Of a stretch of DNA of 64,000 nt, positions 6,619 to 15,542 are shown piece by piece. A program made the position numbers and the translations under genes. Source of the DNA: Bacteroidota bacterium (GTDB taxonomy: Bacteria; Bacteroidota; Bacteroidia; Bacteroidales; Porphyromonadaceae); assembly GCA_023389855.1 (NCBI GenBank), contig JAEWDZ010000003.1:62001-126000 (forward strand). The letters run 5' to 3'. The notes beneath the pieces are model-generated. The model was given only the letters and a program-made list of their open reading frames with translations, searched no databases and was not told where the DNA came from. Numbering within the stretch: the stretch's first letter is position 1; every line of letters begins with the position of its first letter.

Positions 6619-9243
6619 ATGATAAAAAGAATACTCATTACAATCACTACTTTCTTGTTTATAGCTTCTCCTATCGTAATGGCTCAGTACAAAAAAACAA
6701 TAAGTGTGCAGACACCGGGTTCTTTGAAAGACTTGTTAGGGGAGGAGTCCGACAAAATAACTCATCTTACGGTCCGTGGAAAAGTATCACATGTTGATAT
6801 CCAATTCGCCTCTTCGATGCCATTACTAACGCATGTGAACTTTTCCGAAGCAGAGCAATTATTGCCTAGTGGTAAAGTAGATGCGTTATTTCATGAAAAT
6901 ACATGGAGTTCGATCAAGAATACGGTAGAATTTATCTTGCCCAAAGGTATAACAGAAATTGGGATGATGGGTTTTTATGATTGTCCCAACTTGGAAAAGG
7001 TCGTTTTACCTCCGACAATAAAAAAGATTGGAACGAAAGCTTTTGTGAGTTGTGCTAAACTCAAATATATCAACTTTCCAGCTAACCTTTGGGAAATAAA
7101 AAACAATGCCTTTTATGGCTGCGCTTCGCTACGAGAGTTTGTTGCCCCTCCATTGCTTCGTTCTATTGGAGACATGGCCTTTTACAATTGTGGATTAACC
7201 TCTGTGAAACTTAGTCCAGAACTTCAACAAATAGGTCAAGCTACTTTTGCCAGTTGTAAATCCTTAGAAAGGATCGTCGTGCCAAAGGAAAATACATCTT
7301 TTTCGATTGGAAATGATGGAGCGCTATATAGCTCGGATCTTTCACGTCTTATCTGTTTTCCTTTAGCTTCATCAGCCCTTTCATATAAGGCACCAACTGG
7401 ACTAAAATCAGCGGATATAAGTGTCTTTGAAAATAGTTCTTTGGAGTCTATCGATATGGGCTACTCCATAGAAGTTCTTCCAACCAGTATTTTTGCTCAA
7501 TGCGAGCAACTCAAAAAGGTATATGTCGGATCTTCTCTTAAGAGGATAATGGTAGGAATCTTCGAATCATCTACAAACTTAGAGGAATTTCATGTTGCAT
7601 CGTTGTCTGTACCTCAAGTGGAAGAATATGCTTTTTATATATTCAAGCCATCGACAAAAGCTAAATTATTTGTTCCTCAAGGAGCAAAAAAAGATTACGA
7701 AAAAAATGAACAGTTCTATAACTTTTTTACTGAGATCAGTGAAGAGGATGACACTGTCCCAGGTGGTAACGCTAAGACTATCTATCTTACAGAAGATTTT
7801 CAATCTATAGCTGTAACTGAGAAAGAGTGGACCGGAAATAATCTTTGGTCTGCTGACTATGGTGCCTATATCGTTTCAGATGGAAGCAATAAATACCTTA
7901 AACTTGGAGACAATGAAGGTGCTGGTCGAGTAACCAGTAAATTGATTCATTTGGGAAGTGAGTTTAAGAATAAAATCCGAATTAGATTCGACTTCGATGG
8001 ATGGAACGATACCCATCGCTCCCTTTACATTCAACTATTGGACACTAATCATAACCCGATTGGTACAGAAAAAGTTTCGTTATATCTTCCTTCAATGGGA
8101 AAAAAACTTCGTACAAGAGATATCGAGTTTAGCAATGTCACAAGCGATTGTTATGTCGTTTTTTATACAGATGATAATAACAGAATTGCTTTAATAGATA
8201 ATGTTATCGTGTACGCTACTGAAGCGCCATATCCTCTGTATCAATCGGATATCAAAGAGGTCAACTTTGGTTCAATCACGGTTAACTCAGTAGTAGAGCC
8301 AATCAAACTGAATATCTCAGCCAAGAATCTTCAGAAAAGACCATCTATAAAGTTGATAAGTGATGATATAGGTGTTTTTCAATTTGATGTAGACTGGAAG
8401 GAGAATAATGCTGCTGTTATACTGTGCAATATTGATCCAGTGACTGTTGGCAAGTATTCTGGCTATATACGAGTTAATTATCAGAATGTCAACGAAATAC
8501 TTATTCCTATTTCTGCAGAGGTGATAGATCCCAATAATCCTTTTGATTTAGATGAAACAGATCCATATAATAAATTAAGTGAGGACTTTGAAAAGAGTAC
8601 CAAGCTACCTTTAAGGTGGAAGAGCATTTCTTCTATACCCGATGGACGTACCTGGTCGATCAGGACGAATGGCATAAATAATAGGTATGTCCAGATAAAT
8701 GCTTTGGAATACGAAGGGACTGTTGATGCCTTTTTAATTCTTCCTCCAATTAACGCTGGCGAATTATTAGCATATGACTTAGTCTTTGATATGGAGGTTG
8801 TAAACCCTAATGGTGCAAAACTTGAATTCGGTACATTAGACAAAAATACGGGGAATTTCACCTCTCTTTTGGATCTCTCTAAAAATGATCACATTAAAGG
8901 ATGGAAAAAATACAGGTTTCCTTTAAGTGATCTTACAGGAACCGTATTTTTAGCTTTTCATTATTGGGGTGAAAATACTGCTACAATGCAGCATACTACT
9001 ATCTATCGGTTAGATAATTTTGTTACGATGTTTCATCAATCTTCAGAGAATGTTAAAGAGATTAATCTTCCTTATCGAATAGAAAATAATACACTTATAA
9101 TAGAGAAAGTAAACAACAAATTTGAATTATTTTCTTTGGATGGTTTTCTTTTACACAGAGGTGCGACAAAAAGTATGGTACTTCTGGAAAAAGGTGTTTA
9201 TGTCCTGAGAATAGATGGAGTCTGCTATAAAATACTACTGTAG
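6619..9243 (+). CDS. BspA-type leucine-rich repeat surface protein with two choice-of-anchor J modules and a T9SS CTD
   Basis: Called from the ATG at 6619, which gives an 874-residue protein starting MIKRILITITTFLF and a signal peptide ending ...VMAQ. The upstream in-frame ATG would precede the signal peptide. Residues ~95-370 carry BspA-type (LRR_5) repeats (GMMGFYDCPNLEKV, KAFVSCAKLKYI, NAFYGCASLREF). Two cleaved-adhesin/choice-of-anchor-J-like modules follow, each opening with an (E)DF motif (LTEDFQS, LSEDFEKS), separated by an Ig-like stretch. The last ~50 residues end in FELFSLDG...GVYVLRIDG, a type-A T9SS sorting signal. It is probably exported and anchored on the outer surface, with an adhesive role by analogy to BspA. 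A strong terminator follows. Confidence 0.85.
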   Translation: MIKRILITITTFLFIASPIVMAQYKKTISVQTPGSLKDLLGEESDKITHLTVRGKVSHVDIQFASSMPLLTHVNFSEAEQLLPSGKVDALFHENTWSSIKNTVEFILPKGITEIGMMGFYDCPNLEKVVLPPTIKKIGTKAFVSCAKLKYINFPANLWEIKNNAFYGCASLREFVAPPLLRSIGDMAFYNCGLTSVKLSPELQQIGQATFASCKSLERIVVPKENTSFSIGNDGALYSSDLSRLICFPLASSALSYKAPTGLKSADISVFENSSLESIDMGYSIEVLPTSIFAQCEQLKKVYVGSSLKRIMVGIFESSTNLEEFHVASLSVPQVEEYAFYIFKPSTKAKLFVPQGAKKDYEKNEQFYNFFTEISEEDDTVPGGNAKTIYLTEDFQSIAVTEKEWTGNNLWSADYGAYIVSDGSNKYLKLGDNEGAGRVTSKLIHLGSEFKNKIRIRFDFDGWNDTHRSLYIQLLDTNHNPIGTEKVSLYLPSMGKKLRTRDIEFSNVTSDCYVVFYTDDNNRIALIDNVIVYATEAPYPLYQSDIKEVNFGSITVNSVVEPIKLNISAKNLQKRPSIKLISDDIGVFQFDVDWKENNAAVILCNIDPVTVGKYSGYIRVNYQNVNEILIPISAEVIDPNNPFDLDETDPYNKLSEDFEKSTKLPLRWKSISSIPDGRTWSIRTNGINNRYVQINALEYEGTVDAFLILPPINAGELLAYDLVFDMEVVNPNGAKLEFGTLDKNTGNFTSLLDLSKNDHIKGWKKYRFPLSDLTGTVFLAFHYWGENTATMQHTTIYRLDNFVTMFHQSSENVKEINLPYRIENNTLIIEKVNNKFELFSLDGFLLHRGATKSMVLLEKGVYVLRIDGVCYKILL

Positions 9244-9260
9244 ACAGTATTTTATTGAAT

Positions 9261-9301
9261 AGGTCAAGAGCAGTAAGATGCTGTTCTTGACCTACTTTTT
9301 T
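9261..9301 (+). terminator. Rho-independent terminator after the BspA-like gene
   Basis: A 13-base inverted repeat (9261-9273 with 9281-9293) has one internal mismatch and a 7-base loop. It is followed by ACTTTTTT. It starts 18 bases after the stop codon. Confidence 0.85.
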
Positions 9302-9392
9302 GAATGATCTATATTGTTCTTATTCGAAATATACTTGTTTTAATCTGATTATTAGCATGAAAACTTTGATCATTGTAGTGCAAATACTTTCA

Positions 9393-11039
9393 TCAAAGTA
9401 TGCTTCTAATTTCTTGGTCATTTACTGAACAAAAACAAATAAAGTGTTCTTTTGTATCTGGAAGTCTAAAATCTTGTAATCCACCGATAGAGTGTATTGT
9501 TACAATATGTTCTCCTCGTACAGTGTAGAGGGAGAGTCTTATTTTTTGTATCCCTTCAATTTTTCCAGTGATTTCGATTCTTTCTTTACAGCGGACTATT
9601 TGAAAATCTTCTATTGACAGAATGTCGCTACCTAGTTTTCCTGGCCATTTGTCTGTAATATCTGTTTTCCACCCTTTTTTTATTGCTAAAGAGACATCTG
9701 GAACTTGAGAAAAAGGATTATCCTTTATTAAAAACCATTTTTTCCACCAACTGTTGTTCTCATTAACAGATATATTTTTGACATCAGGCATAAGCTCTGT
9801 AATACTTTCAATTAGATTTTCACTAAACTTACAGTGGTCTAGAAATATAGAATTTAGCTTCTTGTTTTTTGTAATATCCAAATAACTTAGAGGGTTATTC
9901 GATAGCCATAAAAGATAAAGACTAGAACATCGCGATAAGTCGATAGAAGAAATCTTGTTTTCCGATAAAAGCAACTCGTATAAGTTAGCGGAGATAGAAA
10001 GGTCTATTTCCGATATTTGATTTTTTTCTGCGAAAAGATAGCGAAGTAGTGGTACTGCGGAGAGGTCCAGCGAAGAAAATTGATTATTACTTATTCTCAA
10101 ATCCTTTAGTAACGGCATATTCTTGAGATTTATATCAATGAGAGAATTGTTTTGAAGTTCCAATCGATCTAAATTATCCATTTTAGGGCTTTCAAACGAT
10201 TGTAACTTGCAGCTATTCAGGTATAAACTGCGGAGCTCTTTTTTCTTACCCCACGAAATGGTTACGTTTTCAATGCCAGATAGATCTATGACTCTAAGGT
10301 CCTCATGAGGAGTAAAATCCCAAAATTTAATATTAGTTGCTGACGCATATATCTGTTGTAATTTGGTGTTTTTTGAGATGTCTAAACTAGAAAGAGGATT
10401 CGCATCACAACGCAATACGGTGAGTTCGGGGAAGCTACTTACTTTTAGTTCCGATATATTATTGTGTTCACATCGCAAGGCTGTAAGTCTTTTAATCGAC
10501 TTTAAATCGAGAAGTTTCAATTGATTGTGATGACAAATTAGCATGTCAATATTGGGTGTATTATCTAGACTAAGCTTTTGCAATTGATTAAATGCAACAT
10601 TCAGCTCCATTAGTCTAGTGCAGTGATCAATATTGATATCTTCTAAATTATTATTTTGGCAATAGAGAAATTTTAAACCTGTCAATTTTGATATGTCTAG
10701 CAAATCAATCTTTTGAGATACATTGTCGTTGCCAAGATACAAAGAAAGAATATCGGTGGGATTCTTGCCGATGATTCTTATTATGCCATCACCTTTAACG
10801 CTACCTTTAATACCATCAATACCATAGTTACCTGACTCGTATGGCGTAATTATCCCATCTCCCCAATCTATACCGAAGGGATAGCGTGAATGCATTCCAA
10901 TTACAAATAAATGTTCTTTAGGTAATCGTGTATGTATTGTTGCCATCACTTCGTCTTCGTGTTTTTGCGCGAAGGATGGATAGTAAAGAGAAAGTAAATT
11001 TAAAAGAATAAATATTTTAATGACTTCTTTCATACTCAT
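9393..11039 (-). CDS. Secreted leucine-rich repeat protein, probable T9SS cargo
   Basis: A 548-residue protein with a signal peptide ending near SFAQ. Residues ~45-60 hold a PKD-like IDWGDG motif. From ~95 to ~420 there are roughly fifteen irregular 20-23-residue leucine-rich repeats of the internalin kind (LKFLYCQNNNLEDINI, LTALRCEHNNISELKV, LRYLFAEKNQISEIDL). The last ~75 residues, a beta-rich segment with LSLYTVRGEHIVTI, look like a divergent type-A T9SS sorting domain. The start overlaps the stop of the upstream lipoprotein gene in an ATGA junction (11036-11039), so the two are translationally coupled and probably act together at the cell surface. No ligand can be inferred. Confidence 0.8.
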   Translation of the reverse strand: MSMKEVIKIFILLNLLSLYYPSFAQKHEDEVMATIHTRLPKEHLFVIGMHSRYPFGIDWGDGIITPYESGNYGIDGIKGSVKGDGIIRIIGKNPTDILSLYLGNDNVSQKIDLLDISKLTGLKFLYCQNNNLEDINIDHCTRLMELNVAFNQLQKLSLDNTPNIDMLICHHNQLKLLDLKSIKRLTALRCEHNNISELKVSSFPELTVLRCDANPLSSLDISKNTKLQQIYASATNIKFWDFTPHEDLRVIDLSGIENVTISWGKKKELRSLYLNSCKLQSFESPKMDNLDRLELQNNSLIDINLKNMPLLKDLRISNNQFSSLDLSAVPLLRYLFAEKNQISEIDLSISANLYELLLSENKISSIDLSRCSSLYLLWLSNNPLSYLDITKNKKLNSIFLDHCKFSENLIESITELMPDVKNISVNENNSWWKKWFLIKDNPFSQVPDVSLAIKKGWKTDITDKWPGKLGSDILSIEDFQIVRCKERIEITGKIEGIQKIRLSLYTVRGEHIVTIHSIGGLQDFRLPDTKEHFICFCSVNDQEIRSIL

Positions 11040-12550
11040 TTATTTCTTGGAACGAGTTCTCCCCGTGGTGTGAAACATAAAACAGCTAATTGAGAGCTAT
11101 CAGTTGATAAATCTTCTCCAGTAGCAGGAGATATCATTAGGTCGTACATATTCTCTTTATAGGTGAGTATAGCTCCTTCTTCATTAGTAAAAGGAGGCGC
11201 ATAACCAGATGATTGAAGACATGCAATAAAGTCTTCTGTCAGAGATCCATCTTTATTGAAAATTTCATCATAATTGCTTTGAACAGCCCAATATTCATTG
11301 ATACCTCCATTCCCATTTTCGGAAATAAAATATATTCTCATCACGATAGGGGATTTTGAAACTCTGTAAACAGACATGTACTCCAATCCCTGTATACCAG
11401 ATAAATTTTCATCATAAATGGAGCCTTCGCTTTTTTCAAACTTTTCAACAGCATCTTTGGAGGAACCAAAAGGCAATGGACATTCGCGAATTTTTTCCTG
11501 TACCTCGTTATCCTTTGTCCTAAATTTTATTATACCTGCGTTGGAGGTTTGTTGTCCCTGAGAGTTGATGCCAAAAACTATTAGGACATAATTCTTCTCA
11601 TTTTCAAGGTCTTCAATTGTGACAATTCTTTTGCCTTGAAATGTGTTAGAAGGGTTTTCCCAAAAGTTAGCTTCATCAAAGATATTCGCATTAAAAATTA
11701 TGTCTGATATAGCGTCCTCCGGTTTCGAATATTTGCTATAATCTTCTTCTGTAAAATGCCCGAAAAAATAAGAACAATCATTTCTAGATGGAGTTATCTC
11801 GATCGATACCTTATTTTTCTCTTGATCGAGTACGCGAAGCGAGAAAGATAGGTTATTAGCTGGTTCAAACGATGCTGTTCTGGCTTCTATTCTATATAGA
11901 GTTGTTGTTATTTTGCCTGCACTATCTATGCCGAATATATTAATATAATAATCAGTATCACTGTACAAATTATCTTCGCAGATAGTGTTTTCCCCTTTTT
12001 TTAATACGGTGTTGAGATATTCTGAAAAATCCATCTTATGGACGGTAGCCATTGTTTTCAGATACGTAATTTTATTGTCTATAAAATCTTTTTCAGAAGA
12101 AAACCTTTTATCACAATTTTCTTTATTATCTACAGATGTATAATAGTTAATCTCTCTGTTTGTAGGTTTTACAGAGAATGTAATTGAGGAAGCAGTAGCT
12201 TCTTCCAAAATTGTACGGAATGAATTTTCATCAGTCTCTTTATCTATAACCGTTACCTTGCACTCTGCGATAGATTTTCCTGCGATTATCTTGATGGTTG
12301 TATTACCTTTCTTTATCCCAGTAACCGTACCGTCTTTGGATACAGATGCAATGGAAGGATTCATACTGGTAAAAGATGATGGTATAGAAGATTTAACTGT
12401 CAGGCGTATTTGTTCTCCTACATTTAATACCACGTCGTAGGGAGATACAGAAAGAGATGTTTGGGAATCGTCTATAGGATGATTTGGGGTACAAGATATT
12501 ACTAAAAAAAATAGCAGTAAAATGGGCAACTTAGATGAATTTCCTTTCAT
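11036..12550 (-). CDS. Lipoprotein with BIG2 Ig-like domain and two duplicated FN3-like modules
   Basis: A 504-residue protein with a lipoprotein signal: hydrophobic stretch LPILLLFFLVISC, lipidated Cys at residue 20. Residues ~32-102 form a bacterial Ig-like (BIG2) domain (LSVSPYDVVLNVGEQ, ASVSKDGTVTGIKKG). Two related ~110-residue modules follow. They end in the matching motifs YINIFGIDSAGKITTT and VLIVFGINSQGQQTS, which looks like an internal duplication of an FN3-like unit. The C-terminal ~140 residues are unassigned. It is coupled to the secreted LRR gene through an ATGA overlap. The likely location is outer membrane or surface; the function is unknown. Confidence 0.75.
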   Translation of the reverse strand: MKGNSSKLPILLLFFLVISCTPNHPIDDSQTSLSVSPYDVVLNVGEQIRLTVKSSIPSSFTSMNPSIASVSKDGTVTGIKKGNTTIKIIAGKSIAECKVTVIDKETDENSFRTILEEATASSITFSVKPTNREINYYTSVDNKENCDKRFSSEKDFIDNKITYLKTMATVHKMDFSEYLNTVLKKGENTICEDNLYSDTDYYINIFGIDSAGKITTTLYRIEARTASFEPANNLSFSLRVLDQEKNKVSIEITPSRNDCSYFFGHFTEEDYSKYSKPEDAISDIIFNANIFDEANFWENPSNTFQGKRIVTIEDLENEKNYVLIVFGINSQGQQTSNAGIIKFRTKDNEVQEKIRECPLPFGSSKDAVEKFEKSEGSIYDENLSGIQGLEYMSVYRVSKSPIVMRIYFISENGNGGINEYWAVQSNYDEIFNKDGSLTEDFIACLQSSGYAPPFTNEEGAILTYKENMYDLMISPATGEDLSTDSSQLAVLCFTPRGELVPRNK

Positions 12551-12610
12551 AGCGATTAGGGGCTATTTGCTTATTGTCAAATGATATGTATCGATAGAAT
12601 TATATCTGTG

Positions 12611-12618
12611 CAAAGATA
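12611..12618 (-). promoter_or_regulatory. -7 box upstream of the lipoprotein/LRR operon
   Basis: On the minus strand this is TATCTTTG, a perfect TAnnTTTG match, 60 bases before the lipoprotein ATG. No clear TTTG is seen at -33. Confidence 0.5.
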
Positions 12619-12665
12619 GATATATTTAAAGAAATAACATGGTTTGGTTAACGATTTCCGCAAAG

Positions 12666-12690
12666 AAAAGGGGAGCCTTTATGCCCCCCC
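12666..12690 (-). terminator. Possible terminator of the acyl-CoA dehydrogenase operon
   Basis: On the minus strand a GGGG...CCCC hairpin with a ~10-base loop is followed by TTTTC. It lies 35 bases beyond the acyl-CoA dehydrogenase stop. The stem is short, so support is modest. Confidence 0.4.
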
Positions 12691-12724
12691 CTCTCAGTAC
12701 AGTATATGTGGAAAATACACAAAA

Positions 12725-14458
12725 TCATTCTATGTCAAGGACTGGAGTAACAGCCTGATATTCTTTTATCATTTTAGGAGTGATGTCGTGTATTGCCTGT
12801 TCGATTTTTTGCATTTCGGCTTTAGCATAGCGGCTATATACCATCGCACTCTTGCCATAGAGGTCCTCTCTGTCGTTAGCGGCCAAAAGAAGTAAATGTG
12901 CAAAGATGCCATGTGCGGTCGCTTCCATTAATCTGCGTGAGTGAAAGGTCAGGTATTCTTGGTCGTTCGCTGCTTGTACGAAGTCGGTAAGTTGACGAGC
13001 TTTTTCGAGCAGTATTCCCAATTCATCTTTGAGATTTTGCCATTTCTCTCCGACCTCTTGTTTGCGATAATCTTCGATAGCTTGGAAATAGACCCCTGTA
13101 GTAACATAGCGTATGGCCGCAACAACTTGAAGTTGTGTCGTTCCTTCGTATATATTGGTAATACGGACATCACGATATAAGCGTTCACATGTATAGTCTT
13201 TCATATAGCCAGAGCCACCATGTATTTGCACGCAGTCGTATACGTTTTGGTTAGCATACTCTGTTGAAAGTCCTTTCCCAATTGGTGTGAATGCATCTGC
13301 AAGCTGAGCATAGTGCTTCAATTCACTTTTTTCCTCGGGGGTAAGTTTTCTTTCACGTGCAATATCCTCCCATACTTTATTCATATCTACGAAACGGCAT
13401 GTTTCATATAGATGTACACGAGTAGCATCTGCTTTGGCTCGCATGAGGGCAAGCATCTCATAGACAGCAGGGAATTTGTCGATAGTCTGTCCGAATTGTT
13501 TTCTTTCTATAGCATAGTGGTATGCCTCACGATAAGCTGCCTCACTGATTCCAACCGCCTGAGACATGATCCCTAGACGAGCCTCGTTCATAAGAGACAT
13601 TACGTATTTGATTAATCCCATTCTGCGGGTTCCACAAAGTTCTGCCTTAGCGTGGTTAAATACTAGCTCGCATGTGGGAACTCCCTTGATACCCATTTTT
13701 TGTTCGATACGTCGAACTGTTACTCCAGGATTATTCTTTGCGTCAAAAATAAACATCGATAAGCCGCGGGCATCCTTTGTTCCTTCCTCGCTGCGCGCAA
13801 GCACAAGGTGTACGTGACTATCTCCGTTGGTAATAAATCTTTTTACGCCATCAAGATACCAAGCCCCTTCTGCTTCATCGTAAGTGGCTTTGAGCATAAC
13901 GGCTTGCAAGTCACTGCCAGCATCTGGTTCGGTAAGGTCCATAGACATTGTTTCACCATTACAGATGCGGGGTAAGAAACGTTGGCGTTGATCTTCGTCA
14001 CCATATTCATAGAGAGTACTAGCACAGTCTTGTAGCCCCCACAAGTTTTCAAAGGATGCATCGCTACGAGATACGATGTCTGCAGCCATGATGTATGGTG
14101 TTACGGGAAAATTCAACCCGCCATAACGACGAGGAATAGCCATTCCCATAAGACCTGCTTTTCGTACGGCGTCAAGGTTTTCAGCAGTCTTAGCATCATA
14201 TATCGCCCGACCATCTTGGAGTGTGGGTCCTGTTTTATCTACTGTATCAGCATTAGGTGCTATGATATTACCACATACATCTCCTACAATTTCGAGTACT
14301 TGTTCGTAGCTATCCAAGGCGTCGTCTACGTTTTGTGGTGCGTAGTCGAATATATCTGCATCTTGAAAGTTACGTTCTTTCAGTTCAATAATTCGCTTCA
14401 TCAAGGGATGACGAAGATGATAAGCCAACTGAGGTGTATCTTTATAGAAATTTGCCAT
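12725..14458 (-). CDS. Acyl-CoA dehydrogenase (FAD-dependent, ETF-linked)
   Basis: It oxidises an acyl-CoA to the 2-enoyl-CoA and passes electrons to EtfAB, or works in the reverse, reductive direction in fermenters. The ATG at 14456-14458 (MANFYKDTPQ, 577 residues) is preferred; the longer frame would need a TTG start. The acyl-CoA dehydrogenase fold is complete. DLTEPDAGSD marks the FAD/substrate loop and QIHGGSGYMKDY, then RDVRITNIYEGTTQLQ, contains the usual catalytic Glu. It is longer than classical short-chain enzymes (~380) because of N- and C-terminal extensions, as in the long clade with a C-terminal helical domain. It is the last gene of pdxH-tsaB-etfB-etfA-acd, 32 bases after etfA. 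The acyl chain length cannot be told from sequence. Confidence 0.9.
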   Translation of the reverse strand: MANFYKDTPQLAYHLRHPLMKRIIELKERNFQDADIFDYAPQNVDDALDSYEQVLEIVGDVCGNIIAPNADTVDKTGPTLQDGRAIYDAKTAENLDAVRKAGLMGMAIPRRYGGLNFPVTPYIMAADIVSRSDASFENLWGLQDCASTLYEYGDEDQRQRFLPRICNGETMSMDLTEPDAGSDLQAVMLKATYDEAEGAWYLDGVKRFITNGDSHVHLVLARSEEGTKDARGLSMFIFDAKNNPGVTVRRIEQKMGIKGVPTCELVFNHAKAELCGTRRMGLIKYVMSLMNEARLGIMSQAVGISEAAYREAYHYAIERKQFGQTIDKFPAVYEMLALMRAKADATRVHLYETCRFVDMNKVWEDIARERKLTPEEKSELKHYAQLADAFTPIGKGLSTEYANQNVYDCVQIHGGSGYMKDYTCERLYRDVRITNIYEGTTQLQVVAAIRYVTTGVYFQAIEDYRKQEVGEKWQNLKDELGILLEKARQLTDFVQAANDQEYLTFHSRRLMEATAHGIFAHLLLLAANDREDLYGKSAMVYSRYAKAEMQKIEQAIHDITPKMIKEYQAVTPVLDIE

Positions 14459-14490
14459 ATTAATCAAAAAATTAAAGTCGAAAAATCGAG

Positions 14491-15516
14491 TTACTTACCC
14501 TTTTTCTTGTAAGCAGCGATAAACTTGGGAATTACATCTTCGATACGGCCAACAATGACATAATCGGCAATAGCATTGATAGGTGCATCTGAGTCGGTAT
14601 TAATAGATATAATGATAGAACTCTCTTGCATCCCTGCGATATGCTGTATTTGGCCACTTATACCACATGCAATGTAAAGTTTAGGGCGTACGGTGGCTCC
14701 TGTTTGACCAATCTGGCGAGCGTGCTCCACAAAGCCAGCGTCAACAGCAGCGCGAGAAGCTCCTACTTCACCTCCTAACAAGGTTGCTAATTGGTGTAGA
14801 AGTTTAAAGTTTTCCTCACTTCCTACGCCATATCCTCCCGCAACTATGATAGGAGCACCGTTCAGGTTTACTTTACTTTCTTCTATGTGACGCTCTAGTA
14901 TTTCTACCACGAAGTCACTGTCAGTTACGTAGTCGGCAACGTTGTGATCTATCACTTTCATCTTTTCAGTAGCAGCCCCTTTTAGAGGTTCTTTTTTCAT
15001 TACGCCGGGACGTACAGTGGCCATCTGTGGTCTACAATCAGGGTTTACGATGGTTGCCACGATATTTCCTCCAAAGGCGGGACGTATCTGATAAAGGAGT
15101 TGGCTGTACTCCTGTTTTGTCTTCGGGTCTTTATAGCTACCAATCTCTAGAGAGGTACAGTCGGCAGTAAGTCCACTATGAAGGGCGCTTGATACGAGCG
15201 GACCGAGGTCTCTTCCCTGGGTAGTAGCTCCCATTAAAGCGATCTGAGGTTTTTCTGCCTCGAAGAGTTTCGTAACAATCGTTCCGTAAGGTCCAGTCGT
15301 ATAATATTTCAGTGCCGGAGCTTCAAATAGATGGAGTGTATCAACTCCAAAGGGACCAACGGTCGCAGGTACAGCATCAAGTTTGTCTCCAATTGCGACG
15401 GCTTCGAGGTGGCAGTTTAGTTGTTGGGCTAGTGAGTATCCTTTTGTAAGTAGCTCGAGACTGACTTCGCTCACGCTACCATTATCTATTTCTAAGTAAA
15501 CAAAAAGGTTGTTCAT
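14491..15516 (-). CDS. etfA: Electron transfer flavoprotein alpha subunit
   Basis: EtfA holds the FAD of the ETF heterodimer that shuttles electrons between acyl-CoA dehydrogenase and the respiratory or fermentative chain. The 341-residue protein has the expected length. An N-terminal alpha/beta domain is followed by the conserved FAD-binding domain, starting around residue 270 with GQTGATVRPKLYIACGISG and continuing through QHIAGMQES and SINTDSDAPI. The gene lies 26 bases after etfB and 32 before the dehydrogenase, in the usual beta-alpha order. Whether this is a bifurcating ETF cannot be decided by eye. Confidence 0.95.
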   Translation of the reverse strand: MNNLFVYLEIDNGSVSEVSLELLTKGYSLAQQLNCHLEAVAIGDKLDAVPATVGPFGVDTLHLFEAPALKYYTTGPYGTIVTKLFEAEKPQIALMGATTQGRDLGPLVSSALHSGLTADCTSLEIGSYKDPKTKQEYSQLLYQIRPAFGGNIVATIVNPDCRPQMATVRPGVMKKEPLKGAATEKMKVIDHNVADYVTDSDFVVEILERHIEESKVNLNGAPIIVAGGYGVGSEENFKLLHQLATLLGGEVGASRAAVDAGFVEHARQIGQTGATVRPKLYIACGISGQIQHIAGMQESSIIISINTDSDAPINAIADYVIVGRIEDVIPKFIAAYKKKGK

Positions 15517-15542
15517 AATTATTATATTAGGTTAGGGTGAGA

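Noticed and set aside
6468..12618. Integrated element at tRNA-Lys
   Set aside because: No integrase, excisionase or direct repeat of the tRNA 3' end was found, so no attachment site is claimed.
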